Source: Trichuris trichiura (lineage: Eukaryota > Nematoda > Enoplea > Trichinellida > Trichuridae). From it: 64,000 nucleotides of DNA. The translations under genes were made by a program, and so were the position numbers. Position 1 is the first letter of the stretch. Every line of letters begins with the position of its first letter. Shown in pieces: positions 1 to 21,247 of the stretch. The notes under the pieces were generated by a model. The model had not been told where the DNA came from. It saw nothing but the letters and a program-made list of their open reading frames with translations, and searched no databases. The DNA is taken from NCBI GenBank assembly GCA_037903355.1, contig JBAJFE010000047.1, positions 744,001 through 808,000 of the forward strand, written 5' to 3'.

Positions 1-2970
1 CTCTTATTGTCCATGCCTGTTGGAGTGTCGGACCTCTATAAGCAACGACGCAGAACAAACAGCAAGTACAGGGCGCGTGCGTCTAAGAGCGACTCTGAAC
101 ACGACCGCACAAGACGACAACAAACTACCAAATGAGCACAGGCTCGGATTTTGCCGTTACGGTAAAGCTAGCGCACGATAAGTAGGTTAGGTCTAGACTT
201 GAAGGCACTTAAGCAGTAACCCAATGAAACAGGCGTTAGGCATGATTTTCATTCGTTTTGTTTTGCTTTGTAGTACTAAGTTTAGCCGCGAAAAACCAGA
301 ATTACATAAAACAATCGTACGGAAGCAGTTTGAATACGAGACGTTTCAACAAGAGCGTGGGCGTTTTTCGTAACCGACGTTGCGGTAAAGCCTTTTTTGT
401 CCAGCACGGAATTAAAATAAAATGTTGGAATTTTCTGGGCCTTTCGGCGAGTTTAACTATATATATATATATGCCGCATGCTCCGGAGGCATTTAGCGAA
501 AACCGCTCCAAATCTTACGTCATTTGTTGTAGAAATTTTTACGTACGTGCGCTGTCGATCACTGGCGCCGGTGAGGCAATTGCCCTCCAAAGGCATTTCG
601 CTTCTTCTATTCAAGCAGCGACTACCGTAACGCGTTTATAAATATTGAAAACAAAAGCCGATGACAAATGGTCGTAACAACCTGGCGGCAGTACTTTTCG
701 AATTCGTCTCCGTTCAAGTGGGTGCCGAGAAGCGCGTATAGGACGTTTTTTCTTTGATTGTAACAAGGATGGTTGAAATGTCAACAGCTAAACGGCTTCA
801 CAGCGGATGTCGAAAAAATGGCATGCGATAACGTCCAGCCGAGAGATAAAAAAGGCTGCACAGCGGCGGCTACCCTGCGCGGGCTGTCATACGTATAAGT
901 CAAAGGCGGCTGTAAGCTAAAAAGCGCGGTACAGCAACCACGCATAAGGCTAATAAAGTAAACATCGTTTCCTGGCAACTGACTGACGCAAAAAAACAGG
1001 GACATGCTCAGCTAGTAAGCTTACCGAGGGTCCCAATGGTCGACATTTTGCAAGCCTGCGTTACGGTCCTTCCATAAGCAAACAATAATTAGAGATGCCT
1101 GTTAAGAATCGGCTCGATTTTACAGTTATAAAAAGCGCCTTAAAAGCTACGGAATCACTATGCTTCAATAAAAGCGCAGTATCCGCCGACATTGTAATGG
1201 GTTTTGACCAGCGCCTCGGTTTAATTTCGATAAAGCGTCTGGAAATTACTTCCAAAAGTTCAAATGAAAAGAGCGCTTCCTGATCTGTCGGTTCGGAAGT
1301 AAAATTTTAAAATTCACCGGAAGCGCCAAGTCAAACACAGGAAATAGAGGCTTAACGCGCGCCGTACGAAAAGGCAAAAAAATAACTGTTCGGAGTAAAT
1401 CGAAAAAGACTACTCCGATAAACGTACGGGGGAGCGGCGACAAACGCTTCGCATGACGCATGCGACTTTTTAACTTTTCTCCAATCGTTTCTTTTTAGCG
1501 AATAGGTTTTTCGCTCCGCCAACTTTCGGCGCCTCATTAAGTCAGGCTGAAATTTAAATTTTAGCGTTTTTGAGCTAAACGTGTTCGCGGCTATGCGTCA
1601 GTGACCGGGAAAAAACGTTTTTTCAAAAGCAGCTTCACTTATGCGCCCGCTGTCATACTGTAATTCTGCCGGCCATCCCGTTGCGCTCTTCCCTTACTCA
1701 AGGCTAAATTAAAGCCTTAAATTTTGACTTAGGCTTAGGTAAGGATGGAGCGGGAAAACCGGCATGCTCGCCAGTAAAGGCAGAGCCGAATAGTCGCATG
1801 TTTAACAGAAAGGAACCTGCATTCCTTAGACGAATCGGCAAGGTCCCTTTTTTTAAAAAATAAAACGCGGTAAAGTGTTGGGCGGGTTAGCTTTATTGCA
1901 GAAAAATTACTGCACTCAAAAATAAGCTGTTAATAGCCATATTGCTGCTCAAGTCAATTGTTTTTATTGCGCGTATATGGGACAACAGAGATAAGTCTTG
2001 TATTATCCTAAATGATTTCGTAAAATAATTTTTAGCGGCAGTTAACTAAATGAAGTAGTTCATCTAAGGATCCCCATGTTGCGTATGCCAACAGACGAGG
2101 TTTGAAGCAATGATCTTCTTGCGTATCGGCCGTTGAAAATAAGAAAGTGCAAGGATGCATATCTTAATTTCTTTGCGACCATTCAACCTTTGAAAATTTC
2201 ATTCAAAAAACCCTTCGCATGGTAAGAATCAACCTTCCACCAAATGCTTCGATTTCAATGCCTTCATCCAGCGAGGATTCTTGATGGCAAAAGCGAGCAA
2301 TTTCATCATGCAAATTCACGATGAAAAGAAAAGTCGCCTACATTATCTACTATGACGTCATCGGCGTTTTGCGACTTCGCGCGGGATGGGTAATATGCAA
2401 ATTATTGTTTAAGCAATAACTTTCCAACGCGCGACAGAGCCAACGAAGACGATGCCGTTGCGCAATAAGGAAAATGCGTTCAAATAGGCCGGTAGTATTC
2501 TTTCTTTTTTTAAAACCAATTACCAAATTCAGGCATCCCGTGACGAGCACGGATCGGTTGTGAACAGATAAAATGCCGCGCACCGCGTTCCGACGACAAT
2601 GGCCAGACGGAGAGACGAATTAGGGAGCCATCGACAAGTGACAATAACGAAACAACTTTTGCGTAAATAAGGAGGAGGACGTAAGACTGGACGAAGTGAT
2701 CAACACTAAGAAATGCATGCTGTCGTCAGGGCGATTAAAAAGAATAAAAAGCACAAATCCAAAAGAAAACGATCATCACAGACTGGTTGGGAAGGGGCGG
2801 GATGCTACTGGAAGGGAAACAAGCCGACATATTATATGGTCACGCTATAAAATAACAAAAAGTAGAGAAAAAAGAGAAAAGAAGCAACCAAGTGACTATA
2901 TAAAAATTTACGTGTGCGTAAAACCCCGTCTGGACGAACATCCCGTATAATATACGTCGATCATTGGTGA
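1..2970. other. Gene-poor region downstream of Dvl-A
   Basis: No open frame here resembles a known family on either strand. The longest frames are short, have odd composition and lack partners across plausible splice sites. A TTAGGC-like stretch near 1728-1740 lies between partly self-complementary flanks (about 1665-1790), which suggests an eroded foldback repeat. The right part should include the 3' UTR of Dvl-A, whose stop codon is at 2971, but no clear polyadenylation signal was assigned. Confidence 0.5.
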
Positions 2971-11598
<8,628 letters not shown>

Positions 11599-14019
11599 CA
11601 ATGCCACCGTTGACGACCGATTCAATGCATGGCAAACCGCAAGTATACTATCTGCGAAAGAAAGCACTTTTTGATGCGTAGGTTGTTTTTTCCACTATCG
11701 TATAATCCCGACTGCTTTTCCATCAATTCTTAATGGCGTTAGGTTTTTCGCCGGCCTGGCTGAGATGTACAATCATTTTTTGCCAGATGAGCTCGTAAAA
11801 TTTACCCAAAATTAAAAGTAAAGCGAAACATCGCTTTTCGTGACTTGGCAGCCGGCGAAAATAAAGCCGCTGAAGAACCGTGCCGCCGCGATTGTTTTTT
11901 TCAGTTGTGTACGATCGTCTTAAGCAAACGGGGTGTCTTAAATTTTCGAAAATCGTCGTACGCAATTGCGTTGCTAAGTTGACAGTATTACTTGAAGCAA
12001 TCTGCTCAGCGGTTCTTGCTGCTTTACGACGTTTATACGCAACAAATGTATTTTTGCTCGGTAAGGCTTCTTCGGCAGCTGCGAAGGCAAATACCGCCGC
12101 CGCAGTTTTGAAATGCTTGGCGTAAGCAAAATTTAGAAAAAAAAATAAAAACTTTTTTTTTCGAAAAAGCGGACTCCTCTGAAGCTGCGCATTATTTCAA
12201 CTTAGTCATTTATAGCTATAGACAGCATTTCAAAGAGGTTTCGAAGTTGTGCCAATTTGGTTTGCAATGGGCTGGCAAGTTACAAAGCTACGCTTGTTGC
12301 AGCTAGCGTATATTCAACCGTTTATGATTACAACATACTTAGGCAGCTTGTTACTCAAGCAATTTACGAAACTTTCAAGTTGGTTTTTATTAAAGAGTAA
12401 TTAGGTAAAATTGATACCGTAACCCGACATTACCAATAAAAAACAAGAACAGTAGTTTTTTCTGGGCACACTAAGCAAATATAGCATTGTTTGACGTAGC
12501 AATTGCAAACCTCGTTGCTTAAGTACTCATTGTTCCATCGCGCTTATTTTCGTCCCATCGAATTAGTACATAGCCCACTTTTGCCTACAAAAAGCTTGTT
12601 ATTGCTACAAGCAACGCTTTTTTCTACTCTTAAAAAGAGTGCATCACCCAGTCAGGAAATAGTCTGAGCTTTCGACTGTAAATGTTAACGCAACTTGATC
12701 GATTACTGTAGTCATAACGAACTTGAAAACCATATTTTCTGCCAACTACTTTGCGCGCTTTTTTAGGCGGTTTTTCAATCCGCAAACCGCTTATACAAAG
12801 CGTATTAAATAAATTTAGCTCTGAAAAAGTTAATATTAGTTCTATTGTTTACGCTATTACTCGGCTAATTGAATTTGAAGTTGTTGCACGTTTAAAAAAG
12901 CGCTTCCCGCGTCTCGAAAGGAATTTTTTTGACCAGCTACCCATCCAGATTTGCAAATTGCGCAAGTAGACTTAAGCAGCTAATTTTGTTTGCTTCGCAA
13001 TCACGCAAAAATACTTGCAGCAAGTAACAAAGGCGGCAACCTGTTTTCTTACGTATTTCTACACGTTATCTAACCGCTTTTGCTTTGCTACTGGCCTGAC
13101 GAAGTTGTGGAAAAACATATGCGGATGAAAGATGCAGATTTAAAGGCAGTGGCAGCTATTAGCTTTGAGCATTGTTTGATTAACAAACAGTTGATCCAGC
13201 AAGCTAGCGCGCCAACGGAAATAAATGCTTCCTACATTCATTCCAGTCCAGTATGTTTAAAGCTAGATTTCTCTTCTTCGACTATTTCATGCTGACGTAA
13301 GCAGGGTGGCACAGCATTCCAGCTACGTAACAGTTCGCATACGTGTGACGTAATGGAAAAACAAGTTCTTAAGCTATCGCGGCCTTTCGTGTTTTTCAGT
13401 GCGCTCCATACCGTAGAAACGTACTTTGAAAACTCCTGCTCTGATCAAGCTGCCAACGAAGTCAATTTTATTAATTTGCAAGAAGAATCCCCCTTCATCC
13501 GGAATGCTCATGGGGTCAGACGAGTTACGGGTTCCATAATACTTATATACATGCAATTCAATGGGTTGGGCCCACTTCTAAACACGAAATTCATTCACGT
13601 TTACGAACAGAATGAAGGCTATTTTGTACAGTATATACATAAGCAGTCAAAAAAATCGATGGTTAGTCGCTTTACACATTGAAGACCTGTTTTACTCGGC
13701 AAGAAAAGCTTGTTCGTTCGAGAGTTGTCAAAACCGAAAAGGGCGGAAAAGGTTTGTGTAGAAAACTTACAAAAGAATGGCAGTCGGAATAATGAACCAT
13801 TCATCTTCGGAGTAGCCAACAGCTCAACCTCAACAGCAAACGTAGTTTCCGCTCCCCATTGACGTGGGCCAATGAATGATACATTCAGTGAATAGACGAT
13901 GACACGATGATGATGATGATGTATATAGTTGTTGCTTAAAATTGGTGTTTACACAAAACGACTACGCCGGAAGTAAAGCAATAACAAATAATGGCAAGTA
14001 TGGGCGTTGCGGGAATTGT
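11599..14019. other. Intergenic region between the two Dishevelled genes
   Basis: No family match was found on either strand. Several frames of 60-110 codons occur (for example 12751-12969 and 13353-13682, plus), but none shows a domain, signal peptide or matching splice partner. The right part should include the 3' UTR of Dvl-B and the left part the promoter of Dvl-A. Nothing specific was recognised in either. Confidence 0.5.
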
Positions 14020-17000
14020 TTACATGACATCCACAAAGAATTCGCATGGATTGCCCATGGCCATGCGAAAGCTCTGGCGACTGGCCGATAGATCTTCGCA
14101 TATATCATCTCCATTACCTGGCGGCGGAGGGGATACAGACGCCGTCTGGCCACCAGTACCGGGGTATGGGGTCAGTGTGGCATTTGGATCGTAGACACCT
14201 ACTCCAGCAGTCGCTACATTTGACAATATCCCACTTACGTTCACTTTACATAGTCTCTCCGACTGATTGCTTCCGGCGGTATTCAAATTACCGGCGCTGT
14301 TCGCCTCTGAACGTCCAGCCGCCTGGGCACCTCCTCCTAAGAAGAATATACAGGATAATCAATAGGGCGTCAAAAAAGAATAAGCATAAAAAGCGAGAAA
14401 TCACCTAAGACCAAACTTGGAAAACTGCCCGCGTCGTTGTTGTACTGAAAAGGTATTGGCACGTAGCCGCTGGCCATGGAAGATGTCTGCGCAAAAGGCG
14501 GGTGATTCTGCTGCTGCGTATAGTAATTGGCACTGGCCGTGTTATGAGGCCATAAAGTGGACAAAGGAGGCGGATTCTGATGGATCGACGACATTCTGGC
14601 ATTTCGTTCCGCATGCGCTATATGCTCCTCTTGATGAGCATTCAACTTCAGCGATGCAAAATCTGTCAAAAAAAGAAAATTGAATTCAACGACCATCAGC
14701 CAACCCTTACTTCCGCATATGTCGCCAAAGACGTAGTAGCATTGTTCGGCGAAAGTGATCTTGTTTACTGTATGCTTTATGTAGCCTTCTCTGAGCATAC
14801 GCGATGCGTACTTACGGGCATCCCGACGGTTGGCAAAGCCATGTACGTTATTGTACAGCCAGTTGACAACATCCGAGCCTAAAGGCAATGTGTAACATAA
14901 GTTGAACCCTACAGGATATAGGTTACCTAAGAAGGCATTCGGTATTGTGATTTTTAGCCAGGTACGGTCGTGCACTTCCAAACCAGAATCCGGTCTGGTC
15001 ATAGCGCGAAAGATGAAAGCTATATCATGGACGGTAATGTCAAGCCGTACTTCTTCAAAAGATCCTTAAAACGATGCCAGCGTAATTCACGACTTTTCTT
15101 AAGCTTTTCGGCTTACCCTCGCCGTCCGGTAAGGGACTACTGAATGAGCCGCTATTATTTGACGTGGCTGTATTGACGGATAAAGGACGTGGATAGTCAA
15201 GAGGTACTTCGGCTCTAAGAGCATTCGTGTGAGCTACCCACGCGCCTGGATCGATGGGACGAACAGGTTCCGTTCGAGGAATGGTGAAGTAACCTTTTGG
15301 ATTTGGATCCCAACATTTCGCCACTACAAGCTTAATTGGCCTACAGAATGCCCATTGAAATTTGAGATTTATTGTCTAGCGAATCAAGCACGTACCCTGG
15401 CTTCTGGACCGCCTCGCGTAGCACCCGAACTGCATCATCATTGGACATATTCTCAAAAGAAACGTCGTTCACTTGCAGTATCATGTCGCCAGGTTCTATG
15501 CGACCGTCGAGAGCAACGGCACCTCTGAAGGCACGCATGCTTATCAGTAGGTAAGGATTTGTTAAAAGAAAAAAAATGCAAACCCCTTCATAATGGAGCC
15601 AACATAGATGCCGCCATCGCCGCCAAGCTGGTTACTATGTCCCACGATACTGATACCCAGAAAGTTAACAGTATCTGAAAAAGGCTACACCTAAAGAAAA
15701 GAAAAAGAGCCAACAAACCTACCCATATTTAAGGTTACTGTAATTATGTTCAAAGACATGCTCGATTCAGTTATACTCGTCACGGACGACGCCTGCAAAG
15801 GTGCAATTCCAAATTAAAAAATATTCAACGGTGTTCTACCGACCCGACTAAGAACGGTGCGCAAATTGCGGCGTCTTTTTCGGCGTCTTAAATGCTGTCG
15901 ACTTACGCTCGTCACGTCAGTGGACGACGAAATTCTAAATGCAAATAAAAGCGAATTATTATTACCGGACAAATAAGAGCAAAAGCGATCTGCGAAAGAA
16001 AAAAAAATTAAGCTTTTTGAACGTCGCCGAGTGGTGCTTAATTTTAGTTCCGCAAAAATTCAAAAGCTCCTACACGTTCTAATCTCGTAAGCTAACAAAC
16101 AGTTCCGCAAACTGTTTGTTAGCTTACGAGATTAACAGTAGCTTTGTGACTACAACATTGCGCATTCGCTACGAATAAAAACCCTGATTTTAAGCTGTCT
16201 CCTTGTTCGAAATGTTACTATGCCGCTTAAGCACCAAGCGTGCCGCACTCTGGCGCATGTATGCCGCTTGTAAACGATTTAGGCGTTATGGAAAAAAAAT
16301 CAGAGTTCGATCGAACCTGAATTCACTAGTCTTACTGTATTAGGGAAAAATTATGAAAATAAACTTCGCTGGTGGTACGCAAAAGTTATTTACGCTTAGC
16401 AAAAAATATAATGTAATTTTCCATTGATTTTTTGCGGAAAAAAAATGAAGTTTTGTCGAAGAAAAAAGACTTACCGACTGGCTCGATCGTCTTCGGACTC
16501 CATGTAGCTTGTTGTATCCACGTCGCTGGTAAATGCATGGCTACCGTCCAAGCCATGCCCGCGGCCGTTTCTGGCCTGTCGATCTAAAAGTAGCTAACAT
16601 TAGATGAACATCGCAAACTGCGGGAGAGGTTTTCGTGCTTCTGTCGAAAAATTGCGGTCGAAACGCTCGTCTATCCAACTTTCCTCCGTAACGCGGAACT
16701 GGAATGAGAAAGTTCGTGATATTTATTCTACAAAGAGGGAGGAGGGTACACGTACACTTTGGCAAGCCGGAAATGGTAGATTCCGTTTCGGACGAGCACC
16801 CGGATGTTTCCAAGCCAAAATCGTCCTTGTCCGTAAAGCCTGCAGGTCGACAAGGGGCTACAACTGGCGTACGAGTCGGTCCTGTTCTGGAGACCGCGCA
16901 TGGTCGTGATAGCTGCGTTACAGGGGCGCTAGTATCCGAGTTGGTGCTTCCGTCCGCCGTCACTAACTGTGAACGCATTCCAGTTTAATTCACGCAAAAT

Positions 17001-17396
17001 TGTGAATGAAGTTGTCGGTAATTTTACGTACCCACGATTCGACGCAACCGTTGAAAGAAGGCAGTTTGGCATTTTCGTCCGAGATCTCCTCCTTAACCAC
17101 CCTAAAGTAGCAACAAGCTTTGCAAAGACGCGTAGCAGATTTCCGACTTCAATGGCCAATGAAAGGAAATGAAAAATTTCACAGATTTACACGTAACTCG
17201 CGACAAGAGCGGACGGCAGCGACTTAGCTTACCCGAAGTCGTCGTCAACGGCTTTGAAGAAGTACTTGAAATTTGGTCGATTTAGCGCACTTTTAAAGTG
17301 ACCCAAAGTCACTTGACTACTCGCTACGGACAACTTGATCAGATACGGAGTGGGTTCCTCGTCAATATGGTATACTACTTTCGTCTCGTTGGCCAT
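14020..17396 (-). CDS. dvl (copy B): Dishevelled (Wnt pathway scaffold), copy B
   Basis: This is the compact partner of copy A, about 2.4 kb upstream on the same strand. Exon 1 (17233-17396) starts Met-Ala-Asn-Glu-Thr and encodes most of the DIX domain ([32 protein letters not shown]). Exon 2 (17032-17101) is 70 nt, the same as in copy A, and exon 3 is 16756-16966 ([25 protein letters not shown]). The acidic block [12 protein letters not shown] and the basic block [12 protein letters not shown] follow. The PDZ domain lies at about 15790-15270 ([30 protein letters not shown]) and the DEP domain at about 15050-14700 ([26 protein letters not shown]). A linker rich in Asn, Gln and Pro precedes the tail [17 protein letters not shown]. 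Introns are short. No disabling change was seen. The linkers diverge from copy A while domains and tail are nearly the same, as expected of an older tandem duplication. Confidence 0.94.
16080..16134. repeat. Perfect hairpin inside Dvl-B intron
   Basis: Arms of about 25 bp (TAATCTCGTAAGCTAACAAA and its complement) surround a loop of a few bases. It lies in an intron between the basic-region and acidic-region exons of Dvl-B. It resembles a short foldback element or a captured inverted duplication. Confidence 0.9.
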
Positions 17397-18146
17397 CAAC
17401 AAGCCTTCGGCAACCGTGGAATTGAGCCTCAGTATACTGTAAACGCGGAGGGAGGAGGTTATTAGCGCGCAGGTACTTTTTCAACAACAATACGCCTGGA
17501 TAATACACCGCGATGCGCGTTTTTCGTAGCATCAAGCAATATATGCACTGCAAAACCTATATGTTTACAAGCATATATGTCTCGCCGATAGCCGAGGTTT
17601 AATAACAAAATGTCTTGCTTAGTAATGTAGACTAGTTTAGCTGCACCTGCGAACAGTTTTTGTTGGTTCTGGTTTTTTCCCAAAATTAGCCTGCCCCGTG
17701 GCTAGAATTTCGCGAGCATAAATTATTCGGGACGCTTATTCGCTTAAATAGCATGCGGAATAAGATTAATAAGCTTTCCAATGCTGTTTGCGGCAACAGC
17801 GATGCGGCGCCCCTACTTTTTTAACATACGAGTAAGCCTTAACGCTTAAGCTCTTCTAACTCTTCCGTCGACTGTACTTTCAGATGCAGTTTGGTCTGTT
17901 TTATTCTTTCCTTCTTTCGAACGCTCTTTGGGCAATTCATCCATGCGTAAATGGTCTTAGCGTGACGTGAATTCGTTGGGTGCTGGCAGTTGCTTCCGGA
18001 AACATTGTTCCGCGCCTCTTTCAACTCTGCAATCAGATCGTGAAGTAATCTTTCTATGTTCGTTTTATTGTCCGAATATGAAATATTGGCGAATGTTGCT
18101 TAATTACGCTGCTTATTCTTGTTCCTAAGAATTTAAAGTAGATTAA
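17397..18146. other. Intergenic, Dvl-B to first collagen
   Basis: This stretch should hold the Dvl-B promoter or 5' UTR and the 3' UTR of the neighbouring collagen, both on the minus strand. The short frames present (for example 17839-18024, Lys- and Glu-rich) match nothing recognised. Confidence 0.4.
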
Positions 18147-19382
18147 TCAACCATAGGATGTTGGAGCTGGTTGGTGGTTCGCGGCTGCCAACTCGCTTTC
18201 GCATACGCATACGCCAGGTGCTCCAGGCATACCTTCGGGACCAACGGGTCCTTCGCTGCCAGGGTAGCCTTGTTCACCAGGTTCACCTGGTTCTCCAGGC
18301 CATCCTGGTTCTCCAACTGGACCAACAGGTCCGTCTCTACCGCATAGGCCTGGTAATCCTGGATAACCAATAGGGCCCATAGGACCTGGGTCACCTGGCG
18401 GACCTTGCTCCATTTTGTTATCAGGTGTTGTACCTTTATCTCCAACTTCTCCAGGCTTTCCTGGGTAGCCCAGTGGCCCGTCTCCGCCAGGTTCGCCTGG
18501 TTCTCCAGGCTCCCCGTCATCTCCTGCAATAAGCGCATATGCTTTGCGCATTATAGGGCTAGTGAACGCTAACCTGGCTTTCCCATAGGGCCAGCAGGGC
18601 CTGGTTCGCCTGGAAATCCTGGCCAGCCTTTTATACCCATCGGTCCTCTAGGACAAGGCTGGCATGGCGGTGGTTTTGCCGTCTCACTTTTTGGGCACGT
18701 TGCATTTGGCGTTATTCCCGGCATGCCGGGGTCGCCAGACTTTCCAGCAGGTCCGGGGCGCCCAGGACGACCTGGCCTCCCTCTAGAACCAGGCGGTCCA
18801 GGTAGGCAACATCCTGCAAATTAACTTTTCTGTTTAAAAAAACCTAACCTAATGCTAAAAAAGGTTCGTTTGCCTTCGCACTGGCCTTCCATAATACCCA
18901 GTTGAGGCAGTTGAGGATCCATATGGTCGTACTGCCTTTTTGTTCGATTCGGCCATCTTCCAATCATTTCCGTACGTTCCAGCTGCCCCATAGATTCCCT
19001 AACGCCTTCCTGCAAGTCTTGGCGTCAAAAAGCTGCCTTTGCTTTTTATACGCGTGCTATTAATATTAATATTTTCAAATATTTAGAAATAAAAATAAAA
19101 TACATGTGGAATCGTCCTTTTATGTTATTAGGATAAGAAATGTCATCGTACCTCGCAGGAGAGAAGTTGCAAGTCAACGAACCGATTCGTTTGTTGAACA
19201 TAGTTGTACAGGAATGGCATTGTGAGCGAAGTGAACAAAAAGGAAACAGTGCTGAGGGTTAGCTGGATTTTGACCATAATATTGTAGGCTCGTTTACGTC
19301 CATTCATAGCCTTTGATGAATAGGCAGCATCCTCTTGAATGAGCAGTCCTTTTACGTTCTTCTTCTTTAGAGATGAGTTCAT
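18147..19382 (-). CDS. Cuticle-type collagen 1
   Basis: This gene encodes a structural collagen of the nematode cuticle class, probably secreted by the hypodermis. The N-terminal exon (about 19150-19382) encodes a short cytoplasmic stretch, a hydrophobic anchor ([20 protein letters not shown]) and the start of the cuticle-collagen N domain. Exon 2 (about 18880-19010) carries the basic site NRTKRQ, where such collagens are known to be cleaved. Two Gly-X-Y exons follow (about 18575-18800 and 18147-18535), each starting with a cysteine-bearing non-collagenous segment ([16 protein letters not shown]). The triple-helical part is interrupted and ends in [12 protein letters not shown] plus a short tail ending SYG. 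Splice sites are consistent but exon edges are approximate. It shares strand, exon plan and the CVC tail motif with the next gene, so the two are tandem paralogues. Confidence 0.9.
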
Positions 19383-19888
19383 TGTTAGTCGTAATGGAAG
19401 TAATGCTGCTTCTTCGCTTTACCTATCAGCCAGTCTCCCACTTTAACGAACTTTAATTAACTGTCGCTACTGACCGGCTGTCCTCCGTGTTCGTTTTGCT
19501 GTTTGACCTTACGTGACAGAATATGACCTTTAATGGCATAGTTATCTATAACGCTTTCTAAAGCGGTCACATTAGGGATGAAATTTGACCATTATCATTT
19601 AGCTTTAAAGATATCATTCATTTACAGCACGTGCTTTCGGCGTTACTATTTATCCGTTGACCAATCAAGGAAAGCAAGCTCGGTTGTTGCATTGCAGCCG
19701 CCTACTTTGTTCAATATTATTATCTTACGCAAATGCGCATACCGACATTTTTTAAAAACATTTTCATCACTTATTTTTTGATAGGACAATGGAAAAACAC
19801 TTTTATTTGTTCTTAGCTAAAACCAGATTCTTGGGAAGGCAACACGCATAGGCACGAGTACCCACGAACGTACGACAATGGGATTCAA

Positions 19889-21247
19889 TCATTTTTTTTG
19901 TATATCTTTTTCGTTAATTTCTGATTGTACATGTTGCCTAGATTCTATTTTATCTTCTGTTCCAGGCATTGATGGGGCAACACCAGGACCTCGGTCATCG
20001 AAGTCTTTATACGGCTCGATCGGTACGTGCACTTCGTATGGATTCGGTTGCTGAGCTTCGTACGGCGGAGGTGGGGCAGCTTCGTATGGTGAGCCGTAAT
20101 GCGCTGGTATTTTACCCATCGAATCCTCGATTATAACTTCCGTGTCAGTGCATACGCAAACGCCCGCGGTGCCGGGAGGTCCAGGTTCACCAATGTTACC
20201 AGGTGCCCCTGGTATTCCCATATCTCCAGGCTCTCCGGGCTCTCCAGGCCAGCCTTTATCACCTGGCGGACCGTGGGATCCATTGTCGGCACTTGTACCT
20301 GGATCACCAGGGGGACCTAATGAGCCAGGTTCTCCAGGATCGCCTGGAGGACCTGGAAGAATCTTGTTTTCGGGTGGCATTCCAACATCGCCTGCTGGTC
20401 CTACGGGACCCATTGATCCGGGAGAACCAGGAATGCCTGGCGGACCCGGATCACCAGGCGGGCCTTGATTACCTGAATTTCAACTTTAGATTGGGAGATG
20501 AGCACTTATGTTTGTAGTAGTCTTGCCTGGGCGACCGATAATTCCAAGATCTCCGGTGTCTCCTGGAAAACCGGGATGGCCAACTGGTCCGCGTGGTCCT
20601 TGAGGACATGGAAGGCAAGGAGCTGGTTGATATATACGTTCGGGAATGCAGGAAGCATTTGGCGTTCTTCCTGGCCTTCCAGGAGCTCCTTCGCTTCCCG
20701 GAGCTCCTGAAAGGGCTGGCAGTCCCGGTTCTCCAGGTGGTCCAGCTTCGCCGGGCCGGCAGCAAGCTGCAAAAAGTTAAAGGGAAAAAGTTTTCAAACC
20801 GTTTTTTTATCTTTAAACACTCTCACCAGGGCACTCTTGATAAATGAGCAATCCTCTAAATGCTATTGGCTCTTCTTGACCAAGCGCGGGCATCGGTACC
20901 GCATCCGGCGCGTATCTTTTAATCAATGTCTTGTTTCTTCCCAAGGTGGCTTTTAACGTTCCAGCCGAATCGAGAAGACTTGTAATCGTATCCTACGGCA
21001 AATATCCGTACTTTGCCTTTTCGCGCGCGCGCTAACGACAACTCACGTCGCAGAACTGGAAATCCGTATCGTGAAAGGAAGCAATGGTCCTCATGTGATT
21101 TGAAAGCATCGGCAGCGTGACGACAAAAATGGCAAATGACGTAAAGGTCAATAATCCCGAAGCAACAATAGTGCCTTTAAAGGCGAACTCACGTCGCTGC
21201 GTCTGTTGTTCAATCCTGTTCATGGCATCGTTTGCGCAGCGCTCCAT
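19889..21247 (-). CDS. Cuticle-type collagen 2
   Basis: Tandem paralogue of the preceding collagen. The first exon (about 21047-21247) encodes [15 protein letters not shown], then a membrane segment ([20 protein letters not shown]) of the cuticle-collagen N domain. The second (about 20826-20995) carries the basic site LIKRYAP followed by a cysteine (YQECPG). A Gly-X-Y exon (about 20525-20770) begins [14 protein letters not shown] and contains [10 protein letters not shown]. The last exon (19889-20473) has three Gly-X-Y blocks broken by non-Gly spacers and ends in [13 protein letters not shown]. Unlike its neighbour it then has a long Pro/Tyr/Glu-rich C-terminal tail of about 85 residues with repeated PYEA/PYEV units, a likely site of tyrosine cross-linking (inference). 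Confidence 0.9.

Noticed and set aside
13353..13682. 109-codon plus-strand frame between the Dishevelled genes
   Set aside because: No motif, no signal peptide and ordinary codon content. Probably chance.
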